A stretch of DNA of 64,000 nucleotides from Amycolatopsis xylanica (GTDB lineage Bacteria; Actinomycetota; Actinomycetes; Mycobacteriales; Pseudonocardiaceae): positions 446,754-510,753 of the forward strand of contig NZ_FNON01000006.1 of assembly GCF_900107045.1 (NCBI RefSeq), read 5' to 3'. The notes under the pieces were generated by a model. It saw nothing but the letters and a program-made list of their open reading frames with translations, made no database searches and was not told the origin of the DNA. Of this stretch, positions 50,554 through 58,915 are shown one piece after another. Made by a program: the position numbers and the translations under genes. Within the stretch, counting starts at the first letter, position 1. Every line of letters begins with the position of its first letter.

Positions 50554-51246
50554 GTGAGCATGGTGCTACTTGCCGAGGACGACCCGGCCATCGCCGACCC
50601 GCTGTCCCGCGCGCTGCAGCGGGAGGGCTACGAGGTCGAAGTCGTCGCCGACGGACCGTCCGCTTTGGAGGCGACCGCCGAGCAGCGCGTCGACCTTCTC
50701 GTGCTGGACCTCGGGCTGCCCGGGATGGATGGGCTGGAGGTGTGCCGGAGACTGCGCGCCAGCGGCACCGAGCTGCCCGTGCTGATGCTCACCGCGCGCA
50801 CCGACGAGGTCGACTTCGTGGTCGGGCTCGACGCGGGCGCCGACGACTACGTCGCCAAGCCGTTCCGGCTGGCCGAGCTGCTCGCCCGGATCCGCGCGCT
50901 GCTGCGCCGCCGGGTGCCCGAGGTGCTCGAGTCCGGCGGGATCCGGATGGACCTCGGCGCCAGGCTGGTCACGGTCGACGGCCGCGAGGTGCAGCTGGCG
51001 AACAAGGAGTTCGAGCTGCTGCGCGTGCTGATGACGCGGGCCGGTCAGGTGGTCAGCCGCGACGAGATCCTCGCCGAGGTGTGGAACGACCTGGAGTCCA
51101 AGACCTCCAAGACACTCGACATGCACATGTCGTGGCTGCGCCGGAAGCTCGCGATCGCCACCGAGGACGCGGGCGGCAAGCAGGCGGACGGCGAGCGCAA
51201 GATCGCCACCGTCCGCGGCGTCGGCTTCCGGTTCAACGCCGAATAA
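50554..51246 (+). CDS. OmpR/PhoB-type response regulator
   Basis: The 230-residue regulator has a receiver (LLVLDLGLPGMDGLEVC with the phospho-Asp; KPFRLAELLARIRALLRR) and a winged-helix output domain (VQLANKEFELLRVLMTRAGQVVSRDEILAEVW...TVRGVGFRFN). A TAGAGT -10 element (50541-50546) is only a few bases before GTG 50554, so the mRNA may be leaderless; ATG 50560 is the alternative. The cognate kinase follows after three bases. Confidence 0.94.
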   Translation: MSMVLLAEDDPAIADPLSRALQREGYEVEVVADGPSALEATAEQRVDLLVLDLGLPGMDGLEVCRRLRASGTELPVLMLTARTDEVDFVVGLDAGADDYVAKPFRLAELLARIRALLRRRVPEVLESGGIRMDLGARLVTVDGREVQLANKEFELLRVLMTRAGQVVSRDEILAEVWNDLESKTSKTLDMHMSWLRRKLAIATEDAGGKQADGERKIATVRGVGFRFNAE

Positions 51247-51249
51247 GCC

Positions 51250-52536
51250 GTGCGCCGCCGCATCCTGCTGGCCATCCTGCTGGCCGTCGCCGTGACGGGC
51301 GCCGCGCTGGGCATCCCGCTCGGCGTGGTCGCCTGGCAGCTCGTCGAGACACTGCAGCGGGAGAGCCTCGCCGCGTCGGTGCGGCGGGTGGCCACCGTGC
51401 TCGACGACCAGCTGACCGCCCAGGAAGGCACCATCGACCTGGCATCAGCCAAGCTCGCCGCGCCGTCGGACAGCCTCATGGTCGTCAAGCTGCAAAGGGA
51501 GAAGGAACTGCGCACCGGCGTCGACCCGGGTGCCGAGCAGATCTCCGAGTCCGCGCCCATCGCCCACGAGGGCTCGGTCACGCTGTCGATCCCCGCCCAG
51601 CCGATGCGGACCAGGCAGGGGCAGGTGGTGCTGCTGGTGGTCTTGATCGTGACGCTTTCGGTCGGCACCGGCACGGTGGTCGCGACGGTCACCGCGCGCA
51701 AGCTCGCGAAGCCGCTGCGGCACGTCGCCGAGCGCGCGGCGAAACTCGGCGGCGGCGACTTCCGTCCCGACCCGAGCCGGTACGGGGTCGGCGAGCTGGA
51801 CATGGTCGCCGAGGCGCTCGACACCTCCGGCACCGCGCTCGCCCAGATCGTGCAGCGCGAACGCCAGCTCGTCGGTGACGTCTCCCATCAGCTCCGCAGC
51901 AGGCTGACGGCGTTGCAGCTGCGGCTGGAGCCGCTCACCGTGCACCCGGATCCGGACGTCGTCGACGAGTCGCGTGCCGCGCAGGAACAGGCCGACCGGC
52001 TCGCCGAGGCACTCGAGGAGCTGCTCGCCGCCGCCCGCGCGGCCAGCGAGGTCGGCGCCGAACCGGTCGAACTCGCCGCGGCGATGCCGGAGATCTGCCA
52101 GGAATGGCGCCAGCTGCTGCGCGCCGAGGGCCGCAACCTGCGGGTCCGGGTCGCCGACGGGCTGATGGCCCGGGTGACACCGGGCCGCCTGCGCGAGGTC
52201 ATCGGCGTGCTGCTGGACAACGCGCTGCGCCACGGCGCGGGCACGGTCACCATCGCGGCCAGGCGTGGTGACGCCGAGGGCACCGTGGTGGTCGAGGTCA
52301 GCGACACGGGCTTGGGCGTGCCCGACGAGCTCGCGCCGCACGTGTTCGAGCGCGGGTTCTCCGGCGGCGGCTCGACCGGGGTGGGGCTGGCGCTGGCCAG
52401 GGCCCTGGTGGAGGCCGACGGCGGCAGGCTGGAACTGTCCAGCAGCAGACCTGCCGTTTTCAGCCTATTCCTGCGGGTGCCGCGCCCCGGCGACGTGCCG
52501 GAGGTGCGCTGGCCTGCGGAAAGGGTTCCGCGCTGA
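51250..52536 (+). CDS. Sensor histidine kinase with two membrane helices
   Basis: The 428-residue kinase has helices at about 3-28 and 125-148, a ~95-residue outer loop between them, a HAMP-like linker, phospho-His in VGDVSHQLRSRLTALQ, and an ATPase domain (NALRHGAG; DTGLGVP; GSTGVGLALARALVEADGG). It phosphorylates the OmpR-type regulator upstream. The start is GTG with a weak site but tight coupling (three bases). The outer loop has no named sensor domain. Confidence 0.93.
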   Translation: MRRRILLAILLAVAVTGAALGIPLGVVAWQLVETLQRESLAASVRRVATVLDDQLTAQEGTIDLASAKLAAPSDSLMVVKLQREKELRTGVDPGAEQISESAPIAHEGSVTLSIPAQPMRTRQGQVVLLVVLIVTLSVGTGTVVATVTARKLAKPLRHVAERAAKLGGGDFRPDPSRYGVGELDMVAEALDTSGTALAQIVQRERQLVGDVSHQLRSRLTALQLRLEPLTVHPDPDVVDESRAAQEQADRLAEALEELLAAARAASEVGAEPVELAAAMPEICQEWRQLLRAEGRNLRVRVADGLMARVTPGRLREVIGVLLDNALRHGAGTVTIAARRGDAEGTVVVEVSDTGLGVPDELAPHVFERGFSGGGSTGVGLALARALVEADGGRLELSSSRPAVFSLFLRVPRPGDVPEVRWPAERVPR

Positions 52537-52711
52537 CGGTGGCGTGATAGTTCCGCACGAGTACTCGGCACCAAGGTCTGCCCGATCGGGCACAACGCGC
52601 GTGGCCGGTGCCACTTAACGTTTGTGTGTGCATTTGTGGACATGCGGTTATCAGCCACCGAGGGGTCCGGTGGCCGGTGCGAGGACCGGACTGGGGAAAG
52701 TCACCGTCTCC
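52537..52711. other. Intergenic gap after the kinase, no feature found
   Basis: Apart from a possible promoter for the following gene and its ribosome site (GGGGAAAG at 52693-52700), nothing stands out. Confidence 0.4.
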
Positions 52712-53119
52712 GTGCTGCTCTCGTTCGACGGTGAGCTCGTCGCCATCTGGCATGGCGGCCGCGACCGCCCCGACCCGCTCGACACGCTGCTCAAGGGCCT
52801 GTTCGTCAGCGGGCTGGACACCGCCGCGCCCGTGGTGCGCGCCGGGACCGGCACCCGCTTCCGTCAGACCGATCTGGATTTCCGGCCACCGGACACCAAA
52901 GTCTCGATTGGACGGTGCGAAGTGGACTCGTCGGCGCACGGCCTCGAGCTGAAGGGCGTGCTCGGCTATCGGCTCGAAGTGACCGCGACCTGGAACGGCC
53001 GCGTGCAGCGGGAAAACCCGGCTTCGGCCGAGCAGTGGGCCCAGTTCTTCGGCGACCCGCTCGCCTCGCTCGGCGGCTTGGTGATGGGCCGGTTTCCGGT
53101 CGAGCTCATGACTCGATGA
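52712..53119 (+). CDS. Hypothetical protein, convergent to the Pvc16-like gene
   Basis: A protein of about 135 residues (VLLSFDGELVAIWHGGRDRPDPLDTLLKGLFVSGLDTAAP...LGYRLEVTATWNG...FFGDPLASLGGLVMGRFPVELMTR). It has no signal peptide or membrane helix, and I recognise no family. GTG 52712 follows GGGGAAAG at 11 bases; GTG 52670 or earlier starts in the same frame are possible. Its end overlaps the convergent Pvc16-like gene by 14 bases. Confidence 0.55.
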   Translation: MLLSFDGELVAIWHGGRDRPDPLDTLLKGLFVSGLDTAAPVVRAGTGTRFRQTDLDFRPPDTKVSIGRCEVDSSAHGLELKGVLGYRLEVTATWNGRVQRENPASAEQWAQFFGDPLASLGGLVMGRFPVELMTR

Positions 53120-53546
53120 GCTCGACCACCGGCACGGTCAACGTGAGGACGAAGGCGGCACGTGCTGGCATGCCGAGACTCGTCCACAGCCGGGTCGGGT
53201 CCTGGTCGGCGATCCGCACGGAAACCCGGCCGGGGAACCCGTCCGGCAGCAGATCGGCCGGCAGGAACTCGGTGCCGATGACCACGCAGAGCGCCCGCTG
53301 CAGCAGCAGGTGCTCCTCGTGGACCTTGCCGGCGCGCGCGGTGACCAGATAGGTCAGCACGCAGTGTTTGCCGGGCTGCGCGCCGCTCTCCCCAGCGTCG
53401 CGCAGCCCGAACAGGAAGAGATCGACACTCTGGATGTCCGCCTCTGTCTGCCATGTCGGCTTCGGTGCGTCCAGCCTGACCGCCGTGCCCGCGGGCAGAT
53501 GCCCGCCGATGAGCCTGCACAGCGCGTCGTCGACCTGAGTGATCAA
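53106..53546 (-). CDS. Pvc16/DUF4255-like protein
   Basis: A protein of about 146 residues (ITQVDDALCRLIGGHLPAGTAVRLDAPKPTWQTE...VDLFLFGLRDA...CVLTYLVTARAGKVHEEHLLLQRALCVV...LPADLLPDGFPGRVSVRIADQDPTRLWTSLG) fits the N-terminal Pvc16 fold, a cap/tail-terminator part of contractile injection systems. No sheath, tube or baseplate genes are near, so it is an orphan or acts elsewhere. TTG 53546 is the likely start, five bases after the stop of the LuxR gene, so the two are coupled. Confidence 0.68.
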   Translation of the reverse strand: MITQVDDALCRLIGGHLPAGTAVRLDAPKPTWQTEADIQSVDLFLFGLRDAGESGAQPGKHCVLTYLVTARAGKVHEEHLLLQRALCVVIGTEFLPADLLPDGFPGRVSVRIADQDPTRLWTSLGMPARAAFVLTLTVPVVELIES

Positions 53547-53551
53547 GGGAA

Positions 53552-54184
53552 TCAGATCAGCCCTTCGCGCAGCGCGTACGCCACGGCGTGCGAGCGGTTG
53601 CGCAGCTGGAACCGGTTGGTCACGTCGTGCAGGATGCTCTTGACCGTCCGCTGGGAGTAGCAAAGCTCATCGGCGATCTCCTGCGTCGAAAGCCCGGAAG
53701 CGACCAGCCGGATCACTTCGGTCTCCCGCTTGCTCATCCCGCCGATGTGCAGGCCTCGCGGCTGCAGCACCTGGCGCTGGAGCTTGGACACCCGGTTCAG
53801 CAGGCGGCCGAGCATGTCCGGCGGCAGCGCGCCCTCACCGGCCGCCGCGGCCTTGATGAGCCGGACGAGCACCTCCGGGCCCGCCTCGGCGCGGCGGGCG
53901 ACCGCGCAGACACCGTGCTCGATGGCGCTGAGGATCTCGTTGTCGTCGACCTCGCCCGCCACCAGGACGATGCGGGTGAAACCCTGGTGGTGCAAGGAAG
54001 ACAGCAGCTTGGTCATCGCGTCGTCGAGCCGGTCGGTGACCAGCAGGGCGACCGTCGACGCGTCGGCCGACTCGCCGTCGACCAGCCGGACGTCGTCGCG
54101 GGAGCGCAGTGCCATGCACACCCCGCTGTGGAGAATCGGGTCCGTCGCACGAACTACAACGGGCGTCCTGTTCGTGTCTAGCAT
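53552..54184 (-). CDS. LuxR-family regulator with atypical receiver domain
   Basis: The 210-residue protein has a receiver-like N-terminus without the usual acidic cluster and D-x-R-M-P (ATVALLVTDRLDDAMTKLL in its place), then a LuxR HTH (MSKRETEVIRLVASGLSTQEIADELCYSQRTVKSILHDVTNRFQLRNRSHAVAYAL). It may respond to protein contacts or ligands instead of phosphorylation. It forms an operon with the Pvc16-like gene. Two tandem GGTGTCCCGGAC sites lie upstream. Confidence 0.88.
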   Translation of the reverse strand: MLDTNRTPVVVRATDPILHSGVCMALRSRDDVRLVDGESADASTVALLVTDRLDDAMTKLLSSLHHQGFTRIVLVAGEVDDNEILSAIEHGVCAVARRAEAGPEVLVRLIKAAAAGEGALPPDMLGRLLNRVSKLQRQVLQPRGLHIGGMSKRETEVIRLVASGLSTQEIADELCYSQRTVKSILHDVTNRFQLRNRSHAVAYALREGLI

Positions 54185-54247
54185 TTCGGTACTTCCCCTC
54201 TGTCACGCGAGGTCCCCCCACGCGCATACCGCTACTGTGCCCGCCCG

Positions 54248-54281
54248 GGTGTCCCGGACACATGGGACCGGTGTCCCGGAC
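54248..54281. promoter_or_regulatory. Tandem GGTGTCCCGGAC boxes upstream of the LuxR-Pvc16 operon
   Basis: Two identical 12-base boxes at 54248-54259 and 54270-54281 are 22 bases apart (two helical turns). Each holds a near-palindromic TGTCCCGGACA core. They are good candidate sites for autoregulation by the LuxR protein. Confidence 0.55.
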
Positions 54282-54347
54282 TTGCCCGAAAAGCCGCCTG
54301 ATGGACTCTGTACCCGGGGCCGTAAATCAGTTGCGCTCTCGGCGAAA

Positions 54348-54998
54348 TCACTTACCGAGACCGGCTTCACGGGCCCTGATGATGGCCTCGGCGCGGTCGG
54401 CGACGCGGAGTTTGCTGAACACGCTGGAGATGTGGTTGCGCACTGTCTTGGGGCTCAGCGACAGCGCTTGGGCGATCGCCGAATTGCTCTGCCCCGACGC
54501 GATCAGCGCGAGCACCTCCCGTTCGCGGCCGGTGAGTTCGGGGAACACCGGATCGGCGCTGGGCTGGGCATTGTTGAAGAAACCGAGCACACGCGTCGCG
54601 ATGTCCGGGCCGAAGATCGCCTCGCGGCGGGCGACCGCCTGTACGGCCCTGATGATCTCGTCCGGCTCGGCGTCCTTGAGCAGATAGCCGCGCGCGCCTG
54701 CCCGCATGGCGGCGAACACGGACTCGCTGTCGTCGGACATGGTCAGCATGAGCACACCAGCTTCCGGGCATTCGGCGACGATCCGCCTGGTCGCCTCGAC
54801 CCCGCTGATGTCGGGCAGGTGCAGGTCCATCACCACGACATCGGGTTTCAGCGCCGTCGCGGCGCTGACCGCGCTCGCCCCGCTGGCCGCCTCGCCGACC
54901 ACCTCGATGGTCGGCTCCGAGGTCAGCAGCGTGCAGACGCCGAACCGGAACAGCGGGTGATCGTCGACCACCATCACTCTCAGCGACTCGTCGCTCAC
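54348..54998 (-). CDS. NarL/LuxR-family response regulator
   Basis: The 216-residue regulator has a regular receiver (DDHPLFRFGVC; VVVMDLHLPDISG; LLKDAEPDE) and LuxR HTH (LTGREREVLALIASGQSNSAIAQALSLSPKTVRNHISSVFSKLRVADRAEAI). The GTG start overlaps the kinase stop (GTGA). It is the output of the large PDZ-like kinase upstream. Targets unknown. Confidence 0.94.
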   Translation of the reverse strand: MSDESLRVMVVDDHPLFRFGVCTLLTSEPTIEVVGEAASGASAVSAATALKPDVVVMDLHLPDISGVEATRRIVAECPEAGVLMLTMSDDSESVFAAMRAGARGYLLKDAEPDEIIRAVQAVARREAIFGPDIATRVLGFFNNAQPSADPVFPELTGREREVLALIASGQSNSAIAQALSLSPKTVRNHISSVFSKLRVADRAEAIIRAREAGLGK

Positions 54999-57241
54999 TT
55001 GCTGTCTCCCGGAAGTGGCAACGTCGCTCGGATACGGGTTCCGCCTGAAGTCATCTTCTCCGCCTTGAACTCACCGCCGAGCTCGGTGGCCCGCTCGCGC
55101 ATCGAGCCGAGCCCGATCCCGCCACCGCCGTGCTCCCGGATACCGACACCGTCATCGATCACTTCCAAGAGCAACTCGGACCCCGCCTGGATACGTACCG
55201 TGCAGTTGTTGGCCCGTGCGTGCCTCGTGACATTGGTGAGCGACTCACAGATGATCCGGTACGCGGCGACGTCGACCGCGGGCGGCATGGGCGGGAGTTC
55301 CTGCGGGGTCTCCAGCGTGATCGCCATGCCGTGGCCGTCGACGCTGCCGATGTACTCCTCGACCGCGCCGAGCAGGCCGAGGCTCTCCAAAGCGGGCGGG
55401 CGCAGGTCGTGCGCGAGACGGCGGATCTCGGTGATCGCGCCGCTCAGCGTCTGCTGCAGGCGCTCGAGCAGCGGCTCCGCGGTCGTGCCGGCCGGCAGGC
55501 TGCGGCGGCCGGCGTGCAGGCCGAGCGTGACCGCGGCGAGCGTCGGGCCGACGCCGTCGTGCAGCTCGCGGAGCAAGCGGCGGCGTTCCTCCTCGCGCGC
55601 CGAGACCAGGCGGTCGCGGCTGCGGGTGAGGTCGGCGGTCAGCCGCGCGGTGTGCACCACGGTCCCGGCGTGCAGCGCGACCTCGGCGAGCACCGAGCGC
55701 TCCTTGCGGCCGAGCACCTCGCGCTGGCCGCGGCGGGCGATCACCAGCTGCCCGACCAGCTCGCCCTGGTAGGTCAGCGGGAGCCGATGGGACTCGGCGG
55801 TCGGCTCCCCGAAACTCGCGGCTTTTTCACTGCCGCGTGCGCGATCGAGTTCGATGGCCACATAGGACAATCGCAGCTGCGTGCCGATCGTTTCGACCAT
55901 CGCGTCGAGCTGCTGGGCGGGCGCGCGCACCCCTTCGAGCCGCTTCGCCAGCGACGACACCACGTGATACGGGTCGGTCCGCTCGCCGAACAGCCGCCGG
56001 TTGATGATCGACTGCAGCCACGCGCGCAGCGGCTGGACGGCGATCGCGATGGCCGCGGCGGCGATCGCCTGCTGCCACAGCCGGTCCATCGGCGGGAACG
56101 CCTGGCTCAGCACGGTGACGACGCCGATGTAGAGCCCCACCAGCCCGACGCTGAGCGTGCCGTAGACCAGCGAGCGCGACAGCACCACGTCGATGTTGAG
56201 CGCCTTGTGCCGCAGGATCGCCACGGTCACGGCGAGCGGGATCGGCAGGAACGTCAGCGTCTGGTACTGGATCGGGAACGGCGGGCTGCCGAAGATCGCG
56301 GCGGGCAGTATCCACACGAACAGGTAGATGAGCGCACCGCCCGCCACCGCGGCCGCCGCCCAGCGCATCCGGCGGCGCACGAGTGGGTCGCGGGTGCGGA
56401 CGTACCTGGTCACCAGCGTGACCACGATCAGCGCCGGGTAGATCGCCACCGCGGGCAGCGCGGGCGACCCGGCGACCGCGAGTTTCGCCAGCGGGTTGTC
56501 CAGTGCGATCAGCGCGAACGCGGCGACGAGCGCGTAGCAGGCGATCGAGCCCGCGTAGCCCGCGATCACCGCGCGGCGGTAGTGGCGGTAGGACGAGGTT
56601 TCCGGGAACGCGAGCGCGAAGTGCAGGATCCCGCCCCAGAGCAGCGCGAAGGTCAGCTGGCCTCCCCACCAGCGCCAGAACTGCGTGCCCGCGACCAGGT
56701 CGAGCGCCTGGAGCTGGAAGTAGCCGGACCAGGCCAGCGTCGCCGCCCCGATCGACGAGGGCAGTATCGCCGCGTGTGCGGCCTGGTCCCTCGGCCTGAC
56801 CAGGAAGATCACCAGGGCCGTGCCCAGCAGGACGACGTTGACCAGCAGCGACGGCCAGCCGCGCACGACGCTCGCCAGCACCGGGTACTCGCGCAGTGTC
56901 ACGTCGATCGACTGGGCGCGGCCGTCGCGGATGATGTCGTAGCGCAACACCTGGCCTGCTTCGACGGAAGGGCCGCCGATGCCGTGGCTGGCCGCGTCCT
57001 CGGGTTTCCTGCCGTCGATCGCGACGATCCGGTCGCCGACCTTCAGCGGGGTGTCGGCGACGATCGCCTGGACGGTGACGGCTTCGGTCGAGGTGACCGA
57101 GTCGCCGACGTTGATCTTGGTCCCGTCGGAGGGCGCCGCCGCGCGCCAGGCGATCCCGGCCACCGCGATGGCGAGGAACGCCAGCGAGAGCAGCATGACG
57201 GCGACGGAGTCGCGCGGCCATCTGCCCCCTGAATCGAACAC
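54995..57241 (-). CDS. Large NarL-type sensor kinase with PDZ-like and GAF-like regions
   Basis: A protein of about 748 residues. After one N-terminal helix comes a PDZ-like outer stretch (ADTPLKVGDRIVAIDGRKPEDA), then about eight membrane helices, a GAF-like region (residues ~440-550), HisKA_3 with the phospho-His in RRRLLRELHDGVGPTLAAVTLGL and an ATPase domain with GGGIGLGSMRERATELGG. The PDZ region may bind peptides outside the membrane. GTG 57241 is chosen; TTG 57277 would extend it by 12 residues. Coupled to the LuxR regulator. Confidence 0.88.
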   Translation of the reverse strand: MFDSGGRWPRDSVAVMLLSLAFLAIAVAGIAWRAAAPSDGTKINVGDSVTSTEAVTVQAIVADTPLKVGDRIVAIDGRKPEDAASHGIGGPSVEAGQVLRYDIIRDGRAQSIDVTLREYPVLASVVRGWPSLLVNVVLLGTALVIFLVRPRDQAAHAAILPSSIGAATLAWSGYFQLQALDLVAGTQFWRWWGGQLTFALLWGGILHFALAFPETSSYRHYRRAVIAGYAGSIACYALVAAFALIALDNPLAKLAVAGSPALPAVAIYPALIVVTLVTRYVRTRDPLVRRRMRWAAAAVAGGALIYLFVWILPAAIFGSPPFPIQYQTLTFLPIPLAVTVAILRHKALNIDVVLSRSLVYGTLSVGLVGLYIGVVTVLSQAFPPMDRLWQQAIAAAAIAIAVQPLRAWLQSIINRRLFGERTDPYHVVSSLAKRLEGVRAPAQQLDAMVETIGTQLRLSYVAIELDRARGSEKAASFGEPTAESHRLPLTYQGELVGQLVIARRGQREVLGRKERSVLAEVALHAGTVVHTARLTADLTRSRDRLVSAREEERRRLLRELHDGVGPTLAAVTLGLHAGRRSLPAGTTAEPLLERLQQTLSGAITEIRRLAHDLRPPALESLGLLGAVEEYIGSVDGHGMAITLETPQELPPMPPAVDVAAYRIICESLTNVTRHARANNCTVRIQAGSELLLEVIDDGVGIREHGGGGIGLGSMRERATELGGEFKAEKMTSGGTRIRATLPLPGDSK

Positions 57242-57612
57242 GTGCCGAAGTCTCTCGCAGCCCCACTCTTTCGCCAAACGGGCTAACGGTGTCGTGAGTG
57301 CCCCCGACGGCTAGAACCCAATGCCCCCCGCTGGGGCGGTTGAACGTTGTGAACGGGGCGTTCACAACGTTGAGCGACGCATACGCCCCGCTCATTGCGT
57401 CCACACTCACCCGAAAAAGCGGGCAAATAAGACATCGCCTGACAAATTTGACGACTTGCGTACTTTGTGGACGTTGACTTGCTGCGGACGGACCGCTGGC
57501 GGTGGCCCGGCCTTCGCGAAACCCGAGTTTGGGCCATCCAATGGCCCAAACTCGGGTTTCGTGTGCTCAGGCGCCAGAACCGGTCGTACCACTCACGAGC
57601 GAGTCGTGTCAG
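57242..57612. repeat. 371-bp gene-free stretch with nested palindromes F and G between C-type ends
   Basis: TCGTGAGTG (57292-57300) and CACTCACGA (57590-57598) face each other like worn family C ends. Between them lie palindrome G (AACGTTGTGAACG at 57343-57355 with its inverse at 57359-57371, 3-base loop) and palindrome F (21-base arms 57517-57537 and 57541-57561, GAAACCCGAGTTTGGGCCAT type, 3-base loop). The region separates the kinase (reading away) from a GtrA gene end, so F may be its terminator. Confidence 0.75.
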
Positions 57613-58152
57613 CTACGGGCGCAGCGGCGTGACGTCGGCTTCCGGCTCCTCGTCGCGGCGGCGCTTGCCGAGTTCGTCGGGGAACACCCAGCGCTTGAAG
57701 CCCCAGAACCGGAAGACCATCGCGAGCAGCATGCCGATGATCGACCCGCTGGCGAAGTCCGCGAACTCCTGCACGAACCGGGTGACATGCGGGACCTCCA
57801 GGTCCAGCACGTACCGCGACACGTACAGCGGGATCAGGTTGACCACCACGGCGGTCCCGCTGACCAGGAAGAACAACGCGGCCTCATGGTGCCGCTCGCG
57901 GCCGCCGCGGGTGCGGAAGGACCATTCGCGGTTGAGGATGTAGGACACGATGGTCGCGATGATGATCGCGATCGCCTTCGCGGTGGTCGGTTTCGAGTAC
58001 AGCACGCTGAGCTTCAGCAGGTACCAAATGCCGTTGTCGACCACGAACGTCGTGCCGCCGACGATGCCGAACTTCAGCAGTTCGCGATGCTTGATGAGCA
58101 CACGGCGCAGTGGTTCGGGCGTGTGCGCGAGCACGGTTTCGACGACGGCCAC
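57613..58152 (-). CDS. GtrA family membrane protein
   Basis: The 179-residue protein has four membrane helices and GtrA motifs (HRELLKFGIVGGTTFVVDNGIWYLL; ATIVSYILNREWSFRTRGGRERHHEAALFF; FRFWGFKRWVFP). GtrA proteins help move polyprenyl-linked sugars across the membrane or assist GT-C/GT2 enzymes. In mycobacteria a GtrA gene (Rv3277, from memory) lies near birA. A paralogue is 225 bases upstream, with repeat B3 in between. Confidence 0.92.
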   Translation of the reverse strand: MAVVETVLAHTPEPLRRVLIKHRELLKFGIVGGTTFVVDNGIWYLLKLSVLYSKPTTAKAIAIIIATIVSYILNREWSFRTRGGRERHHEAALFFLVSGTAVVVNLIPLYVSRYVLDLEVPHVTRFVQEFADFASGSIIGMLLAMVFRFWGFKRWVFPDELGKRRRDEEPEADVTPLRP

Positions 58153-58286
58153 GAATCGCAGTCTACGTATCGCCGGTTACGCGTTCACAGACCTGTGCAC
58201 CAGGAGGAAAACCCAGTGGTGACGGTCACGGCGCAGGTCAGGCGGCTTTCCCGCCCCAATGTCCGGTTCGCCCCCCCGGTCCGAAC

Positions 58287-58366
58287 CCCGAAAGTGACTT
58301 TCGTCAGATGCGATCTGACGAAAGTGGCTTTCGGGCTATCGCACCTGACGAACGCCCCTTTCGGGG
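58287..58366. repeat. Repeat family B, copy B3: three units between the two GtrA genes
   Basis: CCCCGAAAGTGACTTTCGTCAG (58287-58308), its inverse CTGACGAAAGTGGCTTTCGGG (58315-58335) and a further diverged unit (58344-58366) lie between two genes on the same strand. The first two pair as a hairpin. Confidence 0.8.
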
Positions 58367-58377
58367 TTTCGGCTGGG

Positions 58378-58896
58378 TCAGGCGGCTTTTTCGTCGGCGA
58401 GGCCCGGGACCGGGCGGTTGCCGCCGCGGACGACGCGGGGACGGGCGTCGGCTTCGGGGAAGGCCCACTTGCGCAGGGCCCAGAAGCGGAAGACCGTGCC
58501 GAGCAGGGTGCCGAGGATCATGCCGCAGACGAAGTCGGAGGTCTCCTGGAAGACCAGGGTGACGTTCGGCGTGTGGATGTGGAACAGGTTGCGCGCCAGG
58601 AACAGCGGCAGCGCGTTCAGGCCGAGCGAGATCGCGCTGATGATGAAGAACAGCGCGGCCTCGTGCCGGTTTTCGCGGCCGCCTCGGGTGTCGAAGGCGA
58701 ATTCGCGGGACGCGACGTAGGAAAAGATCGTCGCGACCAGTACGCCGATCGCCAGTGCGATGGTCGGCTTGTCCGTGAGGATGGTCAGTTTCAGCGCATA
58801 GTTGATCACCGTGGTGATCGCGAAGCTGATTCCCCCGACAATCGCGAAACGAAGAAGTTCGCGGTGCTTGGTCAGCTGCGCCCGCAGGCTCGGCAT
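58378..58896 (-). CDS. GtrA family membrane protein, paralogue
   Basis: The 172-residue protein has the same four-helix plan (KHRELLRFAIVGGISFAITTVINYAL; ATIFSYVASREFAFDTRGGRENRHEAALFF; FRFWALRKWAFP). The two paralogues differ in many positions, so the duplication is old. It follows the ECF-fusion gene by 19 bases on the same strand and may share its transcript. Two GT87 genes at the end of the window could be functional partners. Confidence 0.92.
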   Translation of the reverse strand: MPSLRAQLTKHRELLRFAIVGGISFAITTVINYALKLTILTDKPTIALAIGVLVATIFSYVASREFAFDTRGGRENRHEAALFFIISAISLGLNALPLFLARNLFHIHTPNVTLVFQETSDFVCGMILGTLLGTVFRFWALRKWAFPEADARPRVVRGGNRPVPGLADEKAA

Positions 58897-58915
58897 GCGC
58901 CAGAAGCTACTCCCG

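Noticed and set aside
53106..54184. Complete contractile injection system or prophage
   Set aside because: Only a Pvc16-like gene and a regulator are present; no sheath, tube, baseplate, capsid or integrase gene is in the window.
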